From: Pedobacter yonginensis
GTDB lineage: Bacteria; Bacteroidota; Bacteroidia; Sphingobacteriales; Sphingobacteriaceae
Assembly: GCF_003173595.1 (NCBI RefSeq)
Contig: NZ_QGNZ01000003.1
Coordinates: 682,001 to 746,000 of the forward strand
Direction of reading: 5' to 3'
Length of the DNA stretch: 64,000 nt
Shown here: in pieces, positions 25,007 to 34,497 of the stretch
Layout: every line of letters begins with the position of its first letter
Numbering within the stretch: the stretch's first letter is position 1
Notes under the pieces: model-generated
Told to the model about the DNA's origin: nothing
The model's database searches: none
The model's input: the letters and a program-made list of their open reading frames with translations, nothing else
Made by a program: the position numbers and the translations under genes

Positions 25007-27112
25007 TTAAGAAATCTTATCGAAAGAAATGCCGCGCTCCAATTTCTTTATGTAGGCTTTCAACAAGGCATTTTCAGGTTTCTCCAACCGCATGTCATCT
25101 TCTAAAATCTGAATTACTGTATTTCTAGCTTCCTGTAAAATAACCTGGTCTGTTGCCAAGTCAGCTAGTTTTAAATCTAGAACACCACTCTGTTGTGTGC
25201 CGGTAATATCTCCCGGGCCACGAAGCTGCAAATCAATTTCCGAGATCTCAAATCCATTATTGGTTCGTACCATCGTTTCCAACCGTACCTTCCCCTCCTT
25301 GCTCAGCTTATTACCACTCATTAAAATACAAAAAGATTGCTCTGCACCTCTTCCTACCCTTCCACGCAATTGGTGCAGCTGAGAGAGACCGAAACGTTCA
25401 GCATTCTCAATCACCATTACAGAAGCATTCGGTACGTTTACACCAACCTCTATCACCGTTGTGGCCACCATAATCTGGCTTTTGCCATCAATAAATTGTT
25501 GCATCTCAAACTGCTTATCCGCATTAGGCATTTGGCCGTGTACAATACTCATTTGGTAATCTGGGCGAGGGAACTGATAACTCATTTGTTCTATACCAGC
25601 TTCAAGGTGAAGAAGATCTAATTTTTCGCTTTCCTTAATCAAAGGATAAACAACATAAACCTGCCTTCCTTTCGCGATTTCCTGTTTCATAAAACCGAAC
25701 ATCCGCATTCGCTGTCCTTCAAAAAGATGTCTAGTTTCAATTGGTTTTCTACCCGCTGGCAATTCGTCGATAACCGATACATCTAAATCGCCGTATAAAG
25801 TCATGGCCAATGTTCTCGGAATGGGTGTTGCCGTCATCACCAGGATATGTGGTGGAATAAAACTTTTGCGCCAAAGTTTTGCCCTTTGCTCAACGCCAAA
25901 ACGGTGTTGCTCATCTATCACAACTAAACCTAAATTTTTAAATTGAACTTTATCTTCTATCAAGGCATGTGTGCCGATTAAGATATCGATTTCCCCACTT
26001 TCCAATTGTTTATGAAGGATGGTTCTTTCTTTTTTCTTACTGTTTCCAGTTAAGATGGCAACCCTTACCAAATCATCAGTAACCAATTCGGTGATGGATG
26101 CGTAATGTTGCCGAGCTAAAATCTCAGTAGGTGCCATCATACAAGCTTGATAGCCGTTGTCATTAGCAAGCAGCATACTCATCAAGGCTACAGCCGTTTT
26201 CCCACTGCCTACGTCGCCCTGAACAAGCCGATTCATTTGAACCCCACGTTGGGTATCTAACCGAATTTCCTTAATAACACGTTTTTGAGCATTCGTAAGT
26301 TCAAAAGGTAGAAATTCTTTATAAAAGCGGTTTACCTTTTCACCAACTTTATCAAAGTTAACCCCCTTAAATTTTAATGCCCGAAGATGCTTGTTATTTA
26401 ATAACTGAAGCTGAATGAAAAATAATTCCTCAAATTTCAATCGCCTTTCGGCAGCATTTAAATCTTGTTGATTTTTAGGGAAATGAATGTTCAGCAAAGC
26501 CATTTTTTTACTTGGCAACTGATACTTATCTAAAATGTATTGAGGTAAATTTTCAACAACCTGTGGAATAACCAGATCCAGTAAACCCGCAATTAAACGC
26601 TGCAATCCTTTTGAATCGAGGTTAAATTTTTTAAGCTTCTCGGTTGAATTGTAAACGGGCTGCAAGGTTAAGTTTCCCCTACCCGTTGGCTTATTTTGGT
26701 ACAATTCCATCTCCGGATGAGAAATGCTGAATGTTCCATTGAAAAAATTTGGCTTCCCAAAGGCAACATAGGCTAGCCCAACGGTGATATTTTCATCAAC
26801 CCACTTTAAACTCTGAAACCAAACCAACTCCATTAAGCCGGTATCATCTTTAAAAACCGCAACAATTCTTTTGGCGCGTTTCTCTCCAATAACTTTTTTA
26901 CTAATTACCCTACCGATAATTTGAATGTACTGAGAATCCGAATTGATTTGGTTAATTTTAAAGTATTTGGTCCTGTCAATATATCGAAATGGATAGTGCG
27001 AGAGAAGATCTTGATAGGTAAACAGGCCGAGTTCTTTTTTTAAAACGTCGGCACGAGTTGGACCAACGCCCTTTATAAACTCAACAGGAGTATCTAAAAC
27101 CGAGCTAAACAA
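25007..27112 (-). CDS. recG: ATP-dependent DNA helicase RecG
   Basis: The 701-residue protein reverses stalled replication forks and acts on Holliday-type junctions. An N-terminal wedge/OB domain (VEFIKGVGPTRADVLKKELG, then TGLMELVWF) leads into the SF2 helicase core: Walker A GDVGSGKTAVA, DEQHRFGVEQR, TATPIPRTLAMTLYGDLD, and QLRGRVGRG. The start appears to be TTG at 27112, preceded by AAGGA at 4-base spacing, and only 5 bases after the EamA stop codon. Length is normal for the family. Confidence 0.95.
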   Translation of the reverse strand: MFSSVLDTPVEFIKGVGPTRADVLKKELGLFTYQDLLSHYPFRYIDRTKYFKINQINSDSQYIQIIGRVISKKVIGEKRAKRIVAVFKDDTGLMELVWFQSLKWVDENITVGLAYVAFGKPNFFNGTFSISHPEMELYQNKPTGRGNLTLQPVYNSTEKLKKFNLDSKGLQRLIAGLLDLVIPQVVENLPQYILDKYQLPSKKMALLNIHFPKNQQDLNAAERRLKFEELFFIQLQLLNNKHLRALKFKGVNFDKVGEKVNRFYKEFLPFELTNAQKRVIKEIRLDTQRGVQMNRLVQGDVGSGKTAVALMSMLLANDNGYQACMMAPTEILARQHYASITELVTDDLVRVAILTGNSKKKERTILHKQLESGEIDILIGTHALIEDKVQFKNLGLVVIDEQHRFGVEQRAKLWRKSFIPPHILVMTATPIPRTLAMTLYGDLDVSVIDELPAGRKPIETRHLFEGQRMRMFGFMKQEIAKGRQVYVVYPLIKESEKLDLLHLEAGIEQMSYQFPRPDYQMSIVHGQMPNADKQFEMQQFIDGKSQIMVATTVIEVGVNVPNASVMVIENAERFGLSQLHQLRGRVGRGAEQSFCILMSGNKLSKEGKVRLETMVRTNNGFEISEIDLQLRGPGDITGTQQSGVLDLKLADLATDQVILQEARNTVIQILEDDMRLEKPENALLKAYIKKLERGISFDKIS

Positions 27113-27117
27113 AATCC

Positions 27118-28020
27118 TTACTGTTTTTTGTAAACAACACTTTTTATCAATTGTGCATTAAATATAAGTATCGAGAGCAACAAAAGTAAATAAGCAAAAA
27201 TTTGATGCACATCAATTTTCTCCTTAAAATATAAAAAGGCTACTGCAAATGCAACAATTGGGTTCAGATAAATTAGAATCCCCAAAGCAGACGAGGGCAT
27301 ACCCAATAGTGCATAAGCGTTTAAAAAAAGAGGTACAATGGTAAATACAATTGCTATTAAAAAGATATGTGCCCAGAAAAAACCATCAATTGGAAAAGCA
27401 TTTGAACGGATAAGATACATGGGCAACATAAGTAAACCCGACAAAATCAATTGTACACCCAAAAAATTAAACTTATCAACATCTTTAATCACCTTTAATA
27501 CAATAACATATAAAGCATAAAAGGAAGCAATAACGACGGCCCAAAGCACTTCATGGAATGATCCGGTAGCCAGTAATAAGATACTGATGAGCGCAATGAT
27601 CATCGCTGTTATCTTTGCCTTGCTAAGCTGCTCCTTTAAAATAAGAAACCCACATAGCGCCGTTAAAAGCGGACAAACCATGTAAGCAAATGCAGCAGAT
27701 TTTAAACTGATGCTGTTTACGGCATAAATGTAGGTAAACCAATTTCCCGTTATAAGTGCAGAAGATACAATGGTTAAAATTAGCAACCTGTTCTTTTTAG
27801 CCCTACTAAGCGACCTAACAAACGTTAAATCTTTCTTAAGTGCTTCCTTCCTGAACAATAAAATCATTGCCCAAACCATAATTATCGAAACAAAAATTCT
27901 ATAGTATAGGATTTCTTGCGGAGGAAAGCCCCTTAAATTTCGTAACGGAATAGACATAGTTCCCCAAATGATGTACGGAATAATGCCTGCTAAAAAGTAT
28001 TTGCTTTTGCTTGTCGCCAA
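27118..28020 (-). CDS. EamA/RarD-type permease
   Basis: The 300-residue protein has ten predicted membrane helices in two EamA halves and opens with GIIPYIIWGTMSIPLRNLRG, typical of the RarD branch. PQEILYYRIFVS follows helix 1, and MPSSALGILIYLNPIVAFAVAF lies in the second half. The start is probably TTG at 28020, two bases after the ridA stop; no ATG precedes the first helix. Substrates of this branch are unproven (metabolite export is usual). It stands in a compact run with ridA and recG. Confidence 0.85.
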   Translation of the reverse strand: MATSKSKYFLAGIIPYIIWGTMSIPLRNLRGFPPQEILYYRIFVSIIMVWAMILLFRKEALKKDLTFVRSLSRAKKNRLLILTIVSSALITGNWFTYIYAVNSISLKSAAFAYMVCPLLTALCGFLILKEQLSKAKITAMIIALISILLLATGSFHEVLWAVVIASFYALYVIVLKVIKDVDKFNFLGVQLILSGLLMLPMYLIRSNAFPIDGFFWAHIFLIAIVFTIVPLFLNAYALLGMPSSALGILIYLNPIVAFAVAFLYFKEKIDVHQIFAYLLLLLSILIFNAQLIKSVVYKKQ

Positions 28021-28022
28021 AA

Positions 28023-28403
28023 TTATCCAATTATGGCAATCACAGAAATTTCCACATTAACGTTTTTAGGTAATACTGATACTTGAACGGTTTCGCGTGC
28101 TGGAAAATCTGCAGTAAAATACTGACCATAAACTTCGTTCACCTGAGCAAAGGTGCCCATATCACTCAAAAAGATGGTCGATTTTACAACATGATCAAAA
28201 GTTAATTCGGCCTGCAATAAAACGGCCTTTAAATTCCGCATAACTTGGTGCGTTTCTTCTTCGATATTAGCAATGTTTAACTCGCCATTTTCTGGATTGA
28301 TGGCCACCTGACCAGATACAAATAAAAAGTTACCTGCTTTTACAGCTTGACTATATGGACCAATCGGTGCTGGAGCACTGGATGTATTTATGATTTCTTT
28401 CAT
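28023..28403 (-). CDS. ridA: RidA family reactive-intermediate deaminase
   Basis: The 126-residue protein hydrolyses reactive enamine/imine intermediates such as 2-aminoacrylate released by PLP enzymes. Family motifs are APAPIGPYSQAVKAG, FVSGQVAINPENGEL, EETHQVMRNLKAVL, and the ARETVQVSVLPKNVNVEISVIAI C-terminus containing the conserved Arg. It follows a 45-residue membrane protein gene by 23 bases. Confidence 0.93.
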   Translation of the reverse strand: MKEIINTSSAPAPIGPYSQAVKAGNFLFVSGQVAINPENGELNIANIEEETHQVMRNLKAVLLQAELTFDHVVKSTIFLSDMGTFAQVNEVYGQYFTADFPARETVQVSVLPKNVNVEISVIAIIG

Positions 28404-28426
28404 AATGAAGGTAAGAAGTTATTTAA

Positions 28427-28564
28427 TTATTTGATAAGCCACTGAATAAGCTTATAAATGATGCCTGCTAGAAAAACAGAAATGGCCAATGCATTAATGA
28501 TATGCATAATTTTGAGGTTAATATTATTTGGCCGAGTCGGATCTTTTTTTCTAAAGAAGTACAT
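28427..28564 (-). CDS. 45-residue single-helix membrane protein (DUF6728-like)
   Basis: An ATG-to-TAA frame on the minus strand encodes a basic, Pro-containing head (MYFFRKKDPTRPNNINLKIM) and one membrane helix (about residues 24-42). The pattern resembles the small DUF6728 proteins of Bacteroidota, though that name is recalled and not verified. It sits 23 bases upstream of ridA and downstream of the bidirectional terminator, so it is probably the first gene of the ridA-EamA-recG run. Confidence 0.65.
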   Translation of the reverse strand: MYFFRKKDPTRPNNINLKIMHIINALAISVFLAGIIYKLIQWLIK

Positions 28565-28614
28565 ATAGCAAACTTAGTGAAAAACCTGAATACAGGAAAA
28601 AAAAGGCACAAAAA

Positions 28615-28642
28615 AAAAGGCTCCGAAATTTCGGAGCCTTTT
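28615..28642 (-). terminator. Perfect palindromic terminator after the OmpA gene
   Basis: AAAAGGCTCCGAAA faces TTTCGGAGCCTTTT as a 14-bp palindrome, with a further A-run on the left that reads as U on the minus strand. It lies 22 bases beyond the stop of the OmpA-family gene and is expected to end that abundant transcript. Its symmetry would let it work in both directions. Confidence 0.88.
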
Positions 28643-28663
28643 CTTAAACTTTATATTGAAATA

Positions 28664-30019
28664 CTAGTTTCTAGCAGTTTCAACACGACGGTTTTGGATA
28701 CGACCTTCTTCAATATCGTTAGAAGCAATTGGATTAGCTTCACCATTACCTTTAGTAGCAACTTGACTAGCGTTAACACCAGAGTTTACTAAGTAAGTTT
28801 TAACAGAGTTTGCTCTGTCTTTAGATAATTTCAAGTTATATGCAGCAGTACCTTCGCTTGAAGCGTAACCGTTTACAGTTACTTTACCACCGTTTTCACG
28901 TAACACTGAAGATAATTTATCTAAAGTTGGATAAGACTCAGTTTTTAAAACTGATGAGTTGAAATCGAAACCGATTTTTTCGAAACCAGTTACACCAGTA
29001 GCTGTAGTTGTAGCAGGAGCTGCAACTGGTAGAGGACAACCTGAACCATCAACAGCAGTACCAGCAGGAGTTCCTGGGCATTTATCGAATTGATCAGCAA
29101 CACCGTCACCATCAGTATCTTTTTTCAAATCTTCAACAGATTTTTCAACAGCAGTAACACGAGTTTTTAAAGCTTCAACTTCTTGACGTAAAGTTGGATC
29201 TTTTAATTCGTCATACATTGTAGCTAATGGGTTAGACCATTCTAAGCTAGGTTTAGCAGAAGAACCTAAAGAGAACTCTAAACCAGCATAACCGTAAGAG
29301 AAGTGATCTTTAGTAGTACCTTTTGCATAAACTCCATCAAAGTTATCAGCGTCAACAAAGTTCATGGTGTAACCTAAGTTAAAGTTAACACGCTCAGAAA
29401 CTTTGAATTTAACACCAGCACCAACTGGAATGTAGAAACCTTTAACGTAATCTTTAGCTTCATGTCTATCACCTGCAGGGCCTGTAGCATTACCTTTCCA
29501 ATCAGTTACTGAACCATTGTTGTTAGTTACTTTTGGAGCATAAGCCAAATAACCACCACCGGCAGTTAAGAAGAAACCTACTGAGTTCTCACGACGTAAG
29601 AAATCAATTGAACCAACATTAACAACACCACGTAAATCTACTGCGTATTGTAATTCTGTTTCGAATTCTCTAGCAGTTGATCCAGCACCTGACTGAGCTA
29701 AATCGTTAGATCCAGAAACTTTACCACGTAATCCGTTTAATTCTAAAGCGAATGAGTGACCTAATTGTTTACGGATGTTTAAGCCGTAACCTAAGTTAAC
29801 ATCCCATTTGTTGAAGTCATTTGAACCGCCGATAGCGATAACTGGAGCTAAAACACCTCCGTTAACACCGATTGACCAAGTTCTGTACTGTCCTCTTCCA
29901 CCAAATACCTTGGTTGAAGAAGTTGTTGCAGGCGCATCTTGAGCGACAGCAAGAGTAGCTACTCCTGTTAATGCCACTAAAGAAAGTGCAACACTTTTCT
30001 TTAAAGTAGAATAATTCAT
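28664..30019 (-). CDS. OmpA family outer membrane protein
   Basis: The 451-residue protein has a signal peptide (1-26, ending VAVAQ), an N-terminal beta-barrel (about 40-260), a coiled linker (ALKTRVTAVEKSVEDLKK), a TSP3-type calcium repeat (DTDGDGVADQFDKCPGTPAG, near 300) and a C-terminal OmpA domain (about 345-451). The OmpA domain has the FDFNSSVLKTESYPTLDKL and NRRVE peptidoglycan-binding features. It should anchor the outer membrane to the cell wall. Codon use is strongly biased (for example repeated GTT, CCA and TTA), as expected for a highly expressed gene, and a strong terminator follows. Confidence 0.93.
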   Translation of the reverse strand: MNYSTLKKSVALSLVALTGVATLAVAQDAPATTSSTKVFGGRGQYRTWSIGVNGGVLAPVIAIGGSNDFNKWDVNLGYGLNIRKQLGHSFALELNGLRGKVSGSNDLAQSGAGSTAREFETELQYAVDLRGVVNVGSIDFLRRENSVGFFLTAGGGYLAYAPKVTNNNGSVTDWKGNATGPAGDRHEAKDYVKGFYIPVGAGVKFKVSERVNFNLGYTMNFVDADNFDGVYAKGTTKDHFSYGYAGLEFSLGSSAKPSLEWSNPLATMYDELKDPTLRQEVEALKTRVTAVEKSVEDLKKDTDGDGVADQFDKCPGTPAGTAVDGSGCPLPVAAPATTTATGVTGFEKIGFDFNSSVLKTESYPTLDKLSSVLRENGGKVTVNGYASSEGTAAYNLKLSKDRANSVKTYLVNSGVNASQVATKGNGEANPIASNDIEEGRIQNRRVETARN

Positions 30020-30154
30020 AATCTTTTTCTTTTTTAAGGGTTAAACAATTTAATTGATTAATTTTTTAAGTAATCGCAAAATTAAACAAAATTTTAAATT
30101 TTCAAACTTTTATACAAACTCCGTTCCAAACTTCACCATAATTGATCATTTTCT

Positions 30155-30162
30155 TACATTTG
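30155..30162 (+). promoter_or_regulatory. Bacteroidota -7 element, TACATTTG
   Basis: TACATTTG is an exact TAnnTTTG box 30 bases upstream of the pepP ATG (30192). No clear -33 TTTG is found 19-20 bases before it. Confidence 0.4.
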
Positions 30163-30191
30163 ATCTTTACTATGTTCAAAACACGATAATT

Positions 30192-31478
30192 ATGAAATAT
30201 CCCACCATCAATCAATCACTATTCATATTAAACAGAAATAATTTTATTAAAGAGCTAAAAAGCAACTCGTTAGCTATTTTTCAAGCAAACGATGAGTTTC
30301 CTAGAAGTGGCGATCAAAACTTCCTTTTTAAACAAAATCCAGATTTATTTTATTTATCAGGAATAGATCAAGAACAAACGATATTGCTCCTCTACCCCGA
30401 TTGTCCTAATCCATTGTACAGACAAGTCCTGTTTTTAAGACAGACAAATGATTACATAAAAGTTTGGGAGGGATATAAGTACACGAAAGAGCAAGCGAGA
30501 GCCGCCTCTGGCATCGAAAGTATTTATTGGTTGGAAGATTTTGACAATATCCTGCAAAGCATTGTGCACTATGCAGACCATATTTACTTAAACACAAATG
30601 AAAATGACCGCTATGCACATACAGTGCCTTATCGCGACATCCGATTCATTGAAGAAATTCGTTCAAAATACCCCTTACATAAATATGAGCGTGCGGCGCC
30701 CATTATGCGTGGATTGAGGGCCATAAAATCTGATATCGAAATTGAACTTACCAAAGAAGCCTGTGCAATTACCAGAGATGCATTTATACGTGTACTAAAG
30801 TTTACCAAGCCTGGTGTTAAGGAGTACGAAATTGAAGCTGAAATTATTCACGAATTTATTCGACAGGGCGGAACGGGCCATGCTTATACTCCAATCATTG
30901 CATCTGGGCATAATGCAAACATCCTTCATTATAACGATAACAACCAAGAATGTAAGGATGGTGATGTGATTCTATTTGATTTTGGAGCAGAATATGCCAA
31001 TTATAATGCTGATATGAGTCGTTCTATCCCAGTTAACGGTCGTTTTACTAAAAGGCAGAAAGATGTTTATAAAGCTGTTTTACATGTAATGAGAGAAGCA
31101 ACAAAACTCATCGTTGCAAATACCGTTTGGAATACTTACCACGAGCAAGTTGGGGAAATTATGACAGAGCAGTTGGTTAACTTAGGATTGATTTCAATTG
31201 CTGATGTAAAAAATCAAAGCGAAACTTATCCTGCTTACAAAAAGTATTTTATGCATGGAACTTCGCATCATTTAGGAATTGATGTGCATGATTTTGCTGG
31301 GCGATATACCCCTTTTGCAGTTGGAAACATTTTGACAGTAGAGCCTGGCATTTATATCCCACAAGAAGGATTAGGCATCCGTTTGGAGAACAATATATTA
31401 ATTACTGCTTCTGGAAATATAGACTTAATGGCCGATATTCCGGTAGAAGCTGAGGAAATTGAAAACCTGATGAATTAA
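30192..31478 (+). CDS. pepP: Aminopeptidase P family protein (Xaa-Pro aminopeptidase)
   Basis: The 428-residue protein has an AMP_N domain (about 1-130, with NFLFKQNPDLFYLSGI) and a pita-bread M24 metallopeptidase domain. The metal ligands are visible: Asp in DFGAEYANYNADMSR, His in HGTSHHLGIDVHD, Glu in LTVEPGIYI and Glu in GIRLENNILI. It should cleave an N-terminal residue preceding proline. The ATG at 30192 is used; the longer frame from 30054 runs through an AT-rich leader. Confidence 0.93.
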   Translation: MKYPTINQSLFILNRNNFIKELKSNSLAIFQANDEFPRSGDQNFLFKQNPDLFYLSGIDQEQTILLLYPDCPNPLYRQVLFLRQTNDYIKVWEGYKYTKEQARAASGIESIYWLEDFDNILQSIVHYADHIYLNTNENDRYAHTVPYRDIRFIEEIRSKYPLHKYERAAPIMRGLRAIKSDIEIELTKEACAITRDAFIRVLKFTKPGVKEYEIEAEIIHEFIRQGGTGHAYTPIIASGHNANILHYNDNNQECKDGDVILFDFGAEYANYNADMSRSIPVNGRFTKRQKDVYKAVLHVMREATKLIVANTVWNTYHEQVGEIMTEQLVNLGLISIADVKNQSETYPAYKKYFMHGTSHHLGIDVHDFAGRYTPFAVGNILTVEPGIYIPQEGLGIRLENNILITASGNIDLMADIPVEAEEIENLMN

Positions 31479-31509
31479 AAAAGTTTGGTTAAATAGTTTG
31501 AGTATAAAT

Positions 31510-32409
31510 TTAGTCTTTACCCAAAAAGTTATCTGCAAAGCGGTAAATATTAAAGTCATCTTTTTTTAAGGCTTCGTGAATGCCCTCACGGAGCCTTTTT
31601 TTATCTATTCCTTGCATTTTTCGATGTTGGATTATTTTCCAAGCTTTCTCAGCAAAAAGAAATTCTTTCCTACCGTTAACAGATTCTACCGGCTTGATAA
31701 CCCAGTTACAAAGCTCTTCAACGCCTTCATTTTTATCTGCCACAGTTTTTAAAATCGGGATTGATTTAACACCTTGATGTATAATTTTTTTCAAATTATT
31801 GGCAAATGTATCGGCTCCATTGCGGTCGGCTTTATTCACAACAAAGCAATCGGCAATTTCCATTAAACCCGATTTTATATTTTGCACTTCATCACCCGAT
31901 TCAGGCACCAACACAACTATTGTTTTATCTGCTAAACCAGCAATTTCTACTTCAGATTGTCCCACACCAACGGTCTCAATTAAAATAAGATCAAAATTAG
32001 CTGCTTTTAATACATCTACCATTTCAATGGTTTTTGCAGAAATACCGCCAAGAGCCCCTCGGGTTGCCAAAGAACGAATGAAAACATTTGGCTTATTAAA
32101 CTGAGCCGACATCCTGATTCTATCACCAAGCAAAGAGCCAAAGTTGAATGGGGAAGTTGGATCAATCGCTAAGATTGCTATCTTTTTATTTAAAGCAGTA
32201 AAATGATTGGTTATCGCATTAACCAAGGTACTTTTACCAGCTCCTGGCGGGCCAGTTATACCCACAACAGGAACATGTGCTTTACTATCCAAATCTCGAA
32301 GAAGCAAATCTGCTAGTGCAAGATTGTTCTCAACGAGAGTTAGTGCCCTTGCCAAAACCTTAAAATTGCCCTCCTTTACTTCGTTTAAAATGGATAGATG
32401 TGTATTCAT
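31510..32409 (-). CDS. meaB: Methylmalonyl-CoA mutase-associated GTPase MeaB
   Basis: The 299-residue G3E-family GTPase protects and reloads B12 on methylmalonyl-CoA mutase (ArgK/MeaB family). Visible motifs are GITGPPGAGKSTLVNA (P-loop), DPTSPFNFGSLLGDRIRM, RSLATRGALGGIS, ETVGVGQSE and NKADRNGA. The ATG at 32409 gives the usual N-terminus and is chosen over the upstream frame start at 32484. The mutase subunits are not in this window. Confidence 0.93.
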   Translation of the reverse strand: MNTHLSILNEVKEGNFKVLARALTLVENNLALADLLLRDLDSKAHVPVVGITGPPGAGKSTLVNAITNHFTALNKKIAILAIDPTSPFNFGSLLGDRIRMSAQFNKPNVFIRSLATRGALGGISAKTIEMVDVLKAANFDLILIETVGVGQSEVEIAGLADKTIVVLVPESGDEVQNIKSGLMEIADCFVVNKADRNGADTFANNLKKIIHQGVKSIPILKTVADKNEGVEELCNWVIKPVESVNGRKEFLFAEKAWKIIQHRKMQGIDKKRLREGIHEALKKDDFNIYRFADNFLGKD

Positions 32410-32499
32410 CAATAAAACTATCTTTGTACAAATAAACATATTTATTTTTAATCGCAATTGTAAGGAGGTATTGTTTAGCCTCAAGCAATCTATTTACAT

Positions 32500-33378
32500 A
32501 TGAAAGTTACCGGATTTACCTTTATCAGAAACGCGATTGCAAACGATTATCCTGTTAAAGAAGCCATACTTTCTGTTTTACCACTTTGTGATGATTTTGT
32601 TATTGCCTTGGGTAATTCTACTGATCAGACCGCAGAGTTGGTGAAAAGCATTGATCCTAAGAAAATCAAAATCATCAACACCGTTTGGGATGAAAGTTTA
32701 AGAGATGGTGGACGTGTTTTTGCCGAAGAAACGAATAAGGCATTGGCCTTAATTCCGCACGATACCGATTGGATGATTTATATACAAGGTGATGAAGCCG
32801 TCCACGAAGATTATCTTTCATTGATCAGAAAGGAAATGGAACTGGAGCTAAATAACCAGAATGTTGAGGCGCTCTTATTAAAATATAAACATTTTTATGT
32901 CTCTTACGATTATTTAGCAGAATCGAGAAGATGGTACAGGAGAGAAGTCCGGATTATAAAAAACTTAGCTGGCGTTCATTCCTATAGAGATGCACAGGGA
33001 TTTAGAATTAATGATAGGAAGCTTCGAGTGAAGTTAATTGATGCTTATATTTATCATTATGGCTGGGTAAAACCACCCAAGGGCTTGCAAGGAAAGGTTC
33101 GGAATTTTAATCAGTATTACCAAACGGAGGAATGGATTGAAGAAAATTTTCCTCTTCAGAACACCTTCGATATGCACAATGCCGATCGACTAGTACATTT
33201 TAAGGGAACTCACCCAAAAGTGATGCGCCCAAGAATTGCATCTGCCAATTGGAAATTTGAGCAAGATTTAACAAAACAAACACCTAAAATGAATTTTAGA
33301 AGGCGCTTGCTCCAAAAAATTGAAGATTTGACAGGCATGCGTTTATTTGAATATCGTAACTATAAAATCGTAAAGTAG
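32500..33378 (+). CDS. Glycosyltransferase, GT2-like
   Basis: The 292-residue cytoplasmic protein starts with a GT-A nucleotide-sugar fold (VTGFTFIRNAIANDYPVKEAIL) and has an acidic IQGDEAVHED site near residue 93 in the position of a DxD motif. The C-terminal part is basic. The sugar and acceptor are unknown. Its stop codon touches the start of the next glycosyltransferase gene, so the two are cotranscribed as the start of a surface-glycan locus. Confidence 0.85.
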   Translation: MKVTGFTFIRNAIANDYPVKEAILSVLPLCDDFVIALGNSTDQTAELVKSIDPKKIKIINTVWDESLRDGGRVFAEETNKALALIPHDTDWMIYIQGDEAVHEDYLSLIRKEMELELNNQNVEALLLKYKHFYVSYDYLAESRRWYRREVRIIKNLAGVHSYRDAQGFRINDRKLRVKLIDAYIYHYGWVKPPKGLQGKVRNFNQYYQTEEWIEENFPLQNTFDMHNADRLVHFKGTHPKVMRPRIASANWKFEQDLTKQTPKMNFRRRLLQKIEDLTGMRLFEYRNYKIVK

Positions 33379-34365
33379 ATGCAAAAAAGCGTTTCTATCA
33401 TCATACCAAATTACAATGGCAAGCATTTACTAGAAAAATACCTGCCATCTGTTCTCACCGCAGCCGAAAATGCCCAAACAACTTTCGAAGTGATTGTGGT
33501 TGATGATCGCTCAAATGATGGTAGCATCCAGTTTGTTATATTAAACTATCCAAATGTTAGGCTGCTCATGAATGATAAAAATAGGGGTTTTTCTTATACC
33601 TGTAATCATGGCATTAGAGAAGCAGAGCATGAACTTATATTGCTTTTAAACTCGGATGTGAAGTTAACACCTGATTATTTTGAACATCAATGGAAATATT
33701 TCGCCAGACCAGACACCTTTGGCGTAATGGGGCGTATTATGAGTTTTGATGAAAGTAGAATTGAAGATGCTGCCCGACTTTTGTATTATAGCGGTTGTAG
33801 AATAAAGGCCAACAAATTTTACTACAGCGAAGACCCTACTGATGAGAATGTTTACACCGCCTATTTATCGGGAGCAAATGCACTGGTGGATGCAAATAAA
33901 CTTAAACAACTCCTGGGATTTGATGAGATTTATTCCCCATTTTCATCCGAAGATTTTGACTTAAGCTTAAGAGCTTGGCAATTGGGCTGGAAATGCTACT
34001 ATGAGCATCAATCCTATTGCTTCCACCAGGTAAGCGGCAGTACCAAAACGCAAATTAAATCAAGCTTCATCAAAAAAATTTACTACAGAAACCGATATAT
34101 TTTACAAGGCATCCATTTACAGGGCATAAGGAGAATACTATGGCCCTTTCAGCAGATTTTTAGCGAGCTGTTGCCAAAAATAATAACAAGCAAGTTATGG
34201 GTGTTGGATAGTTATAAAGATTACCATGCACATGAGGAAGCCATCTTGTCAAGCCGGAAAAGGTTTGCTGATTTGAAAAAGAAGTACAACTCTAATCTAA
34301 ATATTTCTGATGTTATCGCTCTGATAAATGAATCTTTAGAAACGAAGAAAATTAAACGATTGTAA
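33379..34365 (+). CDS. Glycosyltransferase family 2
   Basis: The 328-residue GT2 enzyme has the standard pattern: VSIIIPNYNGKHLLEKYLPSV, VVDDRSNDGS, NRGFSYTCNHGI, LLLNSDVKLTPDY, and SSEDFDLSLRAWQLGW in the acceptor-side ED motif. It has no clear C-terminal membrane helix. It starts on the base after the upstream stop codon. Likely role: addition of one sugar to lipopolysaccharide core or a capsule-like glycan. Confidence 0.92.
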   Translation: MQKSVSIIIPNYNGKHLLEKYLPSVLTAAENAQTTFEVIVVDDRSNDGSIQFVILNYPNVRLLMNDKNRGFSYTCNHGIREAEHELILLLNSDVKLTPDYFEHQWKYFARPDTFGVMGRIMSFDESRIEDAARLLYYSGCRIKANKFYYSEDPTDENVYTAYLSGANALVDANKLKQLLGFDEIYSPFSSEDFDLSLRAWQLGWKCYYEHQSYCFHQVSGSTKTQIKSSFIKKIYYRNRYILQGIHLQGIRRILWPFQQIFSELLPKIITSKLWVLDSYKDYHAHEEAILSSRKRFADLKKKYNSNLNISDVIALINESLETKKIKRL

Positions 34366-34414
34366 TTTTAAATTGGTTGGCTTTTGAAAAGAGATTAGGT
34401 TTATTTGAAAACCG

Positions 34415-34422
34415 TACATTTG
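34415..34422 (+). promoter_or_regulatory. Bacteroidota -7 element, TACATTTG
   Basis: An exact TAnnTTTG box lies about 76 bases upstream of the ABC exporter ATG in the 132-base gap after the second glycosyltransferase gene. This suggests the exporter and the genes behind it have their own promoter. A matching -33 box is not evident. Confidence 0.4.
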
Positions 34423-34497
34423 CCAAGTTTTAATAAGATTTTTTAATGGACCGGCTTCTAAACGCAAGATCCGTTTTTACATACTCTACTACATAAA

